Source: Fistularia commersonii (Eukaryota > Chordata > Actinopteri > Syngnathiformes > Fistulariidae). Taken from it: a stretch of 64,000 bases of DNA. Position 1 is the first letter of the stretch; the number at the start of each line of letters is the position of its first letter. The translations under genes were made by a program, and so were the position numbers. Where the stretch lies: contig JBBMNZ010000014.1 in the NCBI GenBank assembly GCA_037954325.1, forward strand, positions 13,304,956 to 13,368,955, read 5' to 3'. The notes under the pieces were generated by a model. It saw only the letters and a program-made list of their open reading frames with translations. It did not search any database and was not told the origin of the DNA. Below, in pieces: positions 57,871 through 64,000 of this stretch.

Positions 57871-59351
57871 TTACATAAAAAAAACATGGTGAGTTGATGC
57901 TCTATTTTGAAGTTGATAACTGTGCCACTGAGCTAAACTAAGCGTTTTACGTTTTCCTTTAATGTGTCTTGTTTCATCCCAGTGTTTTAATAAAGGGATT
58001 TTTAAAACTCAAACTCTTTTTTTCTTTTAGTCTTTACAGTCCCTTTGAGTTTACTGTTTGATATCAGCATAAGCTTGATTGCTGTTCATGACCTCCAAAT
58101 CTTCATTCTCACAATTTCCTTTCTGCCTTTATAATATCATGAAGTATGGAAGTGGCAGATAACTCTTATTATTCATTTTAAATTATTTAAAATGTAAATA
58201 TTTGAGTTCAACAAACCATGGGGAAATGTCGCTGCTGTGATAATTCTACTGTGTCTGTTTAATAAAGCCAGATTTGGTTTCTGCCTCATCTGTAATGCAT
58301 GATTTTATCTTAAAGAAAGTCACTGTGCTATGAGCCAGGGGAGAATGTGTTTTCCCTTTTGTTTTCATCTCCACCATAAGCAAAGCTGCTGATTGATGTG
58401 TTCTGTTTTAAGTTGGACTAGCCTGGACTGTGCAGAGACAGTAAGCCTGCTTTTTTAATCAGCATTAAGAATAGTAGATAAATAGCCATTACAAAATAAC
58501 ATTCCATACATTTAATCCTCCAGTATTAGATGAATGAAAAAATAATCTGTTCGAAAAAGCTATGGTTCTGGCTTTGATTTTGTTTTCTTATCAAGCATAA
58601 AACAAAACTCTGTGATGTTTTGTGATCAGCTGTGTAGGGGGTCAAAGGAATGGCCTGCACATCAGGATTGTCTTCCAGCTGGGTTAAACTACAGTCTTCA
58701 TGTGTTTCTCTGTACATGCATGTGTGCTTGGTAGCAAATGAGGGCAGGATCCCCCAGACCCTGCAGAGATGCAACAAACAACCTCTATTCATTATCCTCT
58801 GGGAGGCTTGGTTTGACGGGGGCAGTGCAAGATGTAACACATACACTGGCCACACACTCTGTGGGATTCTCTAGTCATTCATCTGTGCTTTCAGATGCAA
58901 AGGCATGCAGCACAAACATACTTGCACTGCCTGGATGCTCAGTGCGATTTTAAGTAATTTAGCACCAATCTCAGAGAGACCCTGGCTGTGATGCTTTTCA
59001 CTGTCAGAGGTTCAGCTCACAAAATGGAGAGATGAAACACCAGACAGACTGAAAAATTAGAGTAAGAAAAGAATTTTGTTAAGTGGAGGTTTAGAAAATG
59101 TGAGTGCAGACATACAGGTATAGGACTGACATGACTTAGGAATGAAAAGAACCTGAAAGAAACACAAAAAAACAGTTTGTCTTCTTTGAATCAGCTCAGT
59201 GACAGTTTACATCATAAACTGATTGAAGAAATTTGTTGTTACAGAAATTCACAAAAGAATGCCCTGTTTGGGGGCCTCTATGAATATATTACAAAGTGCA
59301 TGTACAGGATAGTGGTTAAAAATCATATCCTAAATAATTTCTCAGACTTTG

Positions 59352-59354
<3 letters not shown>

Positions 59355-59400
<46 letters not shown>
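59355..59400. repeat. (TG)n microsatellite
   Basis: About 22 TG units, ending in TATATAC. Confidence 0.97.
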
Positions 59401-59405
<5 letters not shown>

Positions 59406-59442
59406 CTCTCACTTACCTCTACTTTGCAGGCACTGATCTCAT

Positions 59443-60185
59443 TCAGATTGCCTTGGGTATACAAGATGTAGTCCTGCTCCTACCTCCGCTGTTATAAGTT
59501 ACTCTATGTTTTTGTCTTTTTTGGGAAAATGTATTCAATACAGCCATTTTCATTCTTTTTAAAAAGTCTACCACCATCTGTCCCTCTGCGTTCCTATCCT
59601 GGATACCAAGCCTGCCCATCACTTCTTTATCACCTCTGTTGCCTGCACCAACATTACAATTGAAGTCTGCACCAATTGCCACTCTCTCTTTTCTGGGGAT
59701 ATTCTTCATCAATTCATCTAACTCATCCCACCTGTGGAGCATAGCCACTAACAACATTTAACATCACACGTTCAATTTCAAGTTTCAGACTCATAAGTCT
59801 ATTCGACATTCTTTTCACCAGCATCATGTTGACCAACTGTCTACCTTTTCCTGTCATTGCCCCAATATTCAAAGTCCCTACTCTCAGTCCCAGACTCTTG
59901 CCTTTCTTCTTCTCTCTCTGCTTCCGAACATGCCTTCCTCCTCTCATTTTGATGCAAAGTAGACCTATTCCCATTGGTATCCTGTAGGTTACCAGTTCCA
60001 TTGGTGGTCGTTGTTAACCTGGACCTCGACTGATCCGGTATGAGATTCTTAGATTAAATTTGAATATTTGGTTTTGGCACAATATTTACGCCAGATGCCC
60101 TTCCTGACACAACTCTCTGCATTTATCTGGGCTTGGGACCAGCTCAGGGAGACACTTGGCCCGTGCCCCCCCGTAAGGCTGGGAA
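59443..60185 (-). pseudogene. LINE 5' leader and endonuclease, internally deleted (RTE-like fish family)
   Basis: Read on the reverse strand from 60185. The widespread leader GGCACGGGCCAAGTGTCTCC, GTCCCAAGCCCAGATAAATG and GTGTCAGGAAGGGCATCTGG comes first. A coding part has RVGTLNIGAMTGKGRQLVNM, then jumps to KRMSNRLMSLKLEIERVMLN and VVSGYAPQVG. After a frame change come KERVAIGADFNCNVGAGNRG, DKEVMGRLGIQDRNAEGQMV and QKHRVTYNSGGRSRTTSCIP. The endonuclease block that holds the CVQETRWKG motif is deleted, and the reverse transcriptase is missing. This is the forward-orientation counterpart of the remnant at 24.93 kb. Confidence 0.82.
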
Positions 60186-63100
60186 ATTCTGGCAAACAAT
60201 GTGATATTTCAATATCAATTTGTTGTGTTTTACTTATGTTAAATGTGTTTTACTTGAAATACAGTAACTCTCAAGAACATCTCTCAAAAAAATTACTGTT
60301 CAATCATTTTGTTATTTGTCTTATAATGTTATATTACTACTGATTTCTAAATTGCAGCAACAGATGAAGGTAGATCTGCTGCAAGACTAAAATCTGAGCA
60401 GCCACTTGAGACCTGGAACTTTAGATGTAGTTATTTTCCTTTTTGGAGAGGCCAAAGGGTGCTCACTCACTCACATCCAGATCTTTACTGTGCGGCACAG
60501 AAATAGCCTGCTTTGGGAGTTACCTACTATTACCATTTTTTTTTAACTACCAGACAGATTACAGAAGAGATGGACAGAAAGTTAGATTAGACAAGAAAAA
60601 AAAAGGGGGGGGCGGTTTGCTGTATAGTGATGATCAGAGAAAGTCATTCTCCAACTTTTTCGTTGCAGTCTCTGGGCAGCTTCTTTCATCTCGGAACTTG
60701 TGTATTTCCTTTTCTGTCCGAGTTTTCTGTATCATTCTTCCTTTTTTATCATTTGTGTTTTACTTTGGAATGTAAAAAAAAAATCAAATAACAATGTATG
60801 TCAGTCTTTCGATTCAGCATTCAAATCCTCCAGGATGTCAGACTTTCACTGGATCAAATCTACAAACTCTCAATACAAAGGTTTCCTATTATGTAGTGAT
60901 AGCATTAGAGTACTGAGAATACATTGGAATTTAGCTGGGTCAAGGAAAGTACAGTAATGATGCACCTGAGTTTTAGGCCCTGCACATACGTCTTTCAGGA
61001 AATTACTGGTGCACTGGGGAAAACAAATGATACAGAAATAATAATAAAGAAAGAAGCTATGACTTCTTAAAACTTGCTGACACTGGTTTGCTGAAAAGAT
61101 CTGTTCAATTATTTTCCAAATAAGCAGGCAAATCAGTACTGCTGTAATTGGCTGTGACCTTGCAGAAAGGAAAATTCAAAGACCTAAATAAAATAATTCT
61201 CTGAAGTATCAAACAACAAAAGCCAGTAAACATGTGCTATTTTTTTTTTCACATGTGGTTAAAGGCTGTCGTTTCTCTGTGGTCTCAGTTTAGGTTGCAA
61301 TTCATTCAATTCAGTTGTATATGCCTCATTTTTACTCCTGTTTTAACTGCTTGATTTTACATCCCATGTCAGATTAAAATTTCAGAATGATGCAATATCA
61401 ACCTCGGCGATGGACAGTATTTTACATCAAAGAGACGGTGGTCTGACATGTCTGGATTATGCTGTTATGTCATTTGTGTTCGGACCAAGAATAAGAATAT
61501 TATCCGAAGATTCAGCATCAAGTGAGGCTGTGAGAGGGACTTTCATTGTCTGCAAATTACAGCTTTTTCACAGTCAGGCAAGCATAGATTTTTTTTTTCT
61601 TCTTTTTCATTGTTTTTATATCTTTAAAGGAAAACTTTAGATGCCCATTTCTAACCGATTCTTTCTATGACATATTTGTCTTTACTGATAATTTTACTCT
61701 GTTTATTATTGATTTTGTTTTCACACAAAAATGTTCCCTTTTAAAAGACTTTGATTCTTTTCAGAACACATAAATAAGAAGGCAGGGATAGAGAAAAAGG
61801 TTCATGAGTTTTGTATGCATTGTCAAAGAAAGACCCTATTGACAATAATGATAGTAAATACTGATAGTAAATCTTTCAGTTGCCAATCTGAATGCATGCT
61901 GACTTTCACAAAGCCGCTAAATCACAGCAGTACACCAGCTAATATTGATTTATTTCTGTTTGTATCTTCACTTTTATCTTACATTGAACAGGAGTCATGC
62001 TGGTACAAAGATCACATGGACCCAGTTTCTCTGTCTGCTGATGACAATATAGACACACAAGCTGAGAATAACATAAAGAAAGCACCAACCTCAAGGAATT
62101 GTGTTTAAGTTTAAAAATAGGAAACAGCAGGAAATAAGTTGACAAAGAAAAATTAATGTAAACTTGACATATCATTAGCAAAAGAAAGAAATGTGTGGAA
62201 AAGGTAGACACAATCAAGAACATTTTCAAGTAGTCAAAAAAAGCTTGGACAACACAATCGTGACGTTGAAGCAATGTGGATGAAAATAATTAAGAATAGG
62301 TGGTGGACAGTTGAAGAAAGTTGAGAAGATGATAAAATGTGAGATAAAGCACTGGTGTGAAAAGGATGGAAATACATTCATAGTGATTAGGGCAGGCACT
62401 GAAAATATTAGGGGTAATATTAGGAGTGTTGAAGGCGTAAAGAGATGAGGGAGAACATCCGAGTACTGGGAGATGAAAATGGAGAAAGAGACGATGGTTG
62501 GATACCGCAAGGAGAGAAGAGGTTACAGAGGATGAGTTACAGATGGACAGAAGATGTAAAGATGCAGAGACACAGAGAGAGTTGCCTGGCCCCACAGCAG
62601 TCAGCACTAATGAAGAAGAATGAGGGGATTGAGCTGCTTGCTAGACCTGCTACTGACCACACACATACACAGAACATCTCACACACACTTTCACTTGAGT
62701 ATCCACTCATTTTTTTACACAAAATTTATGAAGCAAAAAATAGTCAAACTGCCTGGATGTGCATGAGTACATATATCCTCCAAACCAGGCTTATAGTCAC
62801 AGCTTCTAAATTGATGCAGGTGGCTTTAATTGGTACTAAAGTCATGCTGAGTTTTCCATGTCCTTTTTAAAAGCCTAGAACTCTTCTACAAGGTTGACAT
62901 ACCACATTCCAAATTTCACATTTTTAAATCCTTTGACACTATTTGTGACTCTCTGCTGTAACCACTGTGACTTTCTACCCAGAGGAGAAAACAAGAATAT
63001 AACGTTCTTGCTTGTCAATTTTACATTGTTTTTCAAAGGTGTTGAATTGATTTCTGGAGCTGTTAATCATTTGAGACAGGTTTGTCAGTTTCTTGTTTTT

Positions 63101-64000
63101 TTGCCCAACCCGAGTTGCGTTTGCGTCTCATTAGCTGTGACAGCCTACGTACGAGTAAGGAGAAAAAGAGACTTTAAAGGAGCCTTGAACTTTTAGTCTC
63201 CGTACCCCCAGCTCACTCTGTTGAATACAAGTTGAGATTTATTGCAATTCATTCCATAATGCTGCAGACTTTTTTTTTTCTCATCAATATAATGTTCCTG
63301 TTTGTGGTGACCTGTCCTTGCAAATAAAATATATTTTTTTTACAAATTTGACAATGCCACTGTGTGGGCTTACATAGAAAGTGCTGAATACATCTACGTT
63401 GTCACTTGCACTAGCAAAAAAATAATAAGACAGCAAAAAAATGTCAGATTTAGTCAAACACACATTTATAGCAGAGAATTATGCTTCATTATATTATATG
63501 TGAAGGGTCTCTACTGCTTGCTGAGTGACAAGTCTTGTACTTGAGGCCAGACAAATACAGATTCATGATTAAAATTGTATAAATGTATGATGCAAAAAAA
63601 AAAAAAAAAAAAACTATGCTCTTATGCCACAGTAAAAAGATTGCAATATGCATGACCTTCTTTTATAGAACCAATACTTGTGAAATTATCAGGATCTGAC
63701 AAAGCCAGTCTGGTCTGGTGAAGACTGATGAAATGATGAGGCCCATCTGATGATAATCCTAAAAATGCAATATGTGGGCAAAACAGGGAAGAGTGTATAT
63801 GAAAGAATGTTGCCGTTATCTTATCTAAAGAAAGATTGCTCCATCCAGCCACTTTGTGCACTGGCAGATCACATCCAGCTCGTGTCTATCCTAAGCCTGA
63901 CTGTGATGACCGTCTAACTTGTTCATTCTTGTGACCCTTGCTGCTTCCCTGTGTTTTCATGATGTTTTAGACATCAAGAACAGTTGTACCAACTGTATCA

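Larger units (their letters stand above)
53140..64000. other. Apparently intergenic region downstream of chchd6
   Basis: I looked for exons of a following gene on both strands and found none I could defend. The region holds a SINE at 56.0 kb, a decayed LINE at 56.48-57.87 kb, (TG)n at 55.23 and 59.36 kb, a reverse-strand LINE endonuclease at 59.44-60.19 kb, and otherwise AT-rich unique sequence. A GA-rich stretch at about 62270-62640 has open frames, but I recognise nothing in them. Confidence 0.6.

Noticed and set aside
62445..62870. 141-codon + frame at 62.4 kb
   Set aside because: It runs through a purine-rich, low-complexity stretch (GAGAGA, CACACA). No recognisable domain and no supported splice sites.
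53140..64000. Exons of the neighbour expected from human synteny (PLXNA1 or TXNRD3)
   Set aside because: No plexin or thioredoxin-reductase motif is visible on either strand. Open frames here are short, lack splice-site support or belong to LINE remnants.

Overview
The window is vertebrate nuclear DNA, almost certainly from a ray-finned (teleost) fish. It is AT-rich and intron-dominated, with many long (CA)n/(TG)n microsatellites. Its repeats are typical of teleosts: tRNA-headed SINEs, a Penelope-like element, RTE-, L2- and Tx1/L1-like LINE pieces, and a hAT-type DNA transposon. I see no bacterial, phage or CRISPR content, no rRNA, and no intact tRNA gene.

One host gene can be supported. It lies on the + strand and covers about 1.47-53.1 kb: a fish chchd6-like gene for a MICOS subunit of the MIC25/MIC19 family. 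Its first exon lies upstream of the window. I rebuilt eight further exons from splice sites, reading phase and family similarity: 1469-1555, 2486-2594, 3383-3485, 24291-24314 (a 24-nt microexon), 28569-28652, 40720-40790, 51726-51861 and a likely terminal exon at 52917-52967, followed by an AATAAA at 53115. All phases agree across every junction. The penultimate exon carries the twin CX9C CHCH domain.

The most interesting feature is in its splicing architecture. The exon 4 donor (GTACAC) runs straight into about 41 copies of AC. The exon 6 acceptor has almost no pyrimidine tract, and a long (TG)n run ends nine bases before the exon. In the pre-mRNA these two repeats are complementary and enclose the microexon. 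A third (TG)n tract sits 75 bases past the microexon donor. This matches the (AC)n...(GT)n intron class reported in fish, where RNA pairing helps define the splice sites. Here it could control inclusion of an in-frame eight-residue insert in the coiled coil.

Layout: 0-1.4 kb intron 1 with a LINE 3' end flanked by a target-site duplication; 1.5-3.5 kb three clustered exons; 3.5-24.3 kb intron 4, with a nested Penelope/L2 complex at 5.65-9.17 kb; 24.3-28.7 kb the microexon and exon 6; 28.7-40.7 kb intron 6, with SINEs, a (CTTAT)n array and a hAT element with terminal inverted repeats; 40.8-51.7 kb intron 7; 51.7-53.1 kb the CHCH exon and gene end; 53.1-64 kb apparently intergenic, with a decayed Tx1/L1-like LINE, a SINE and a reverse-strand LINE endonuclease piece. 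I found no second host gene in that last 11 kb.
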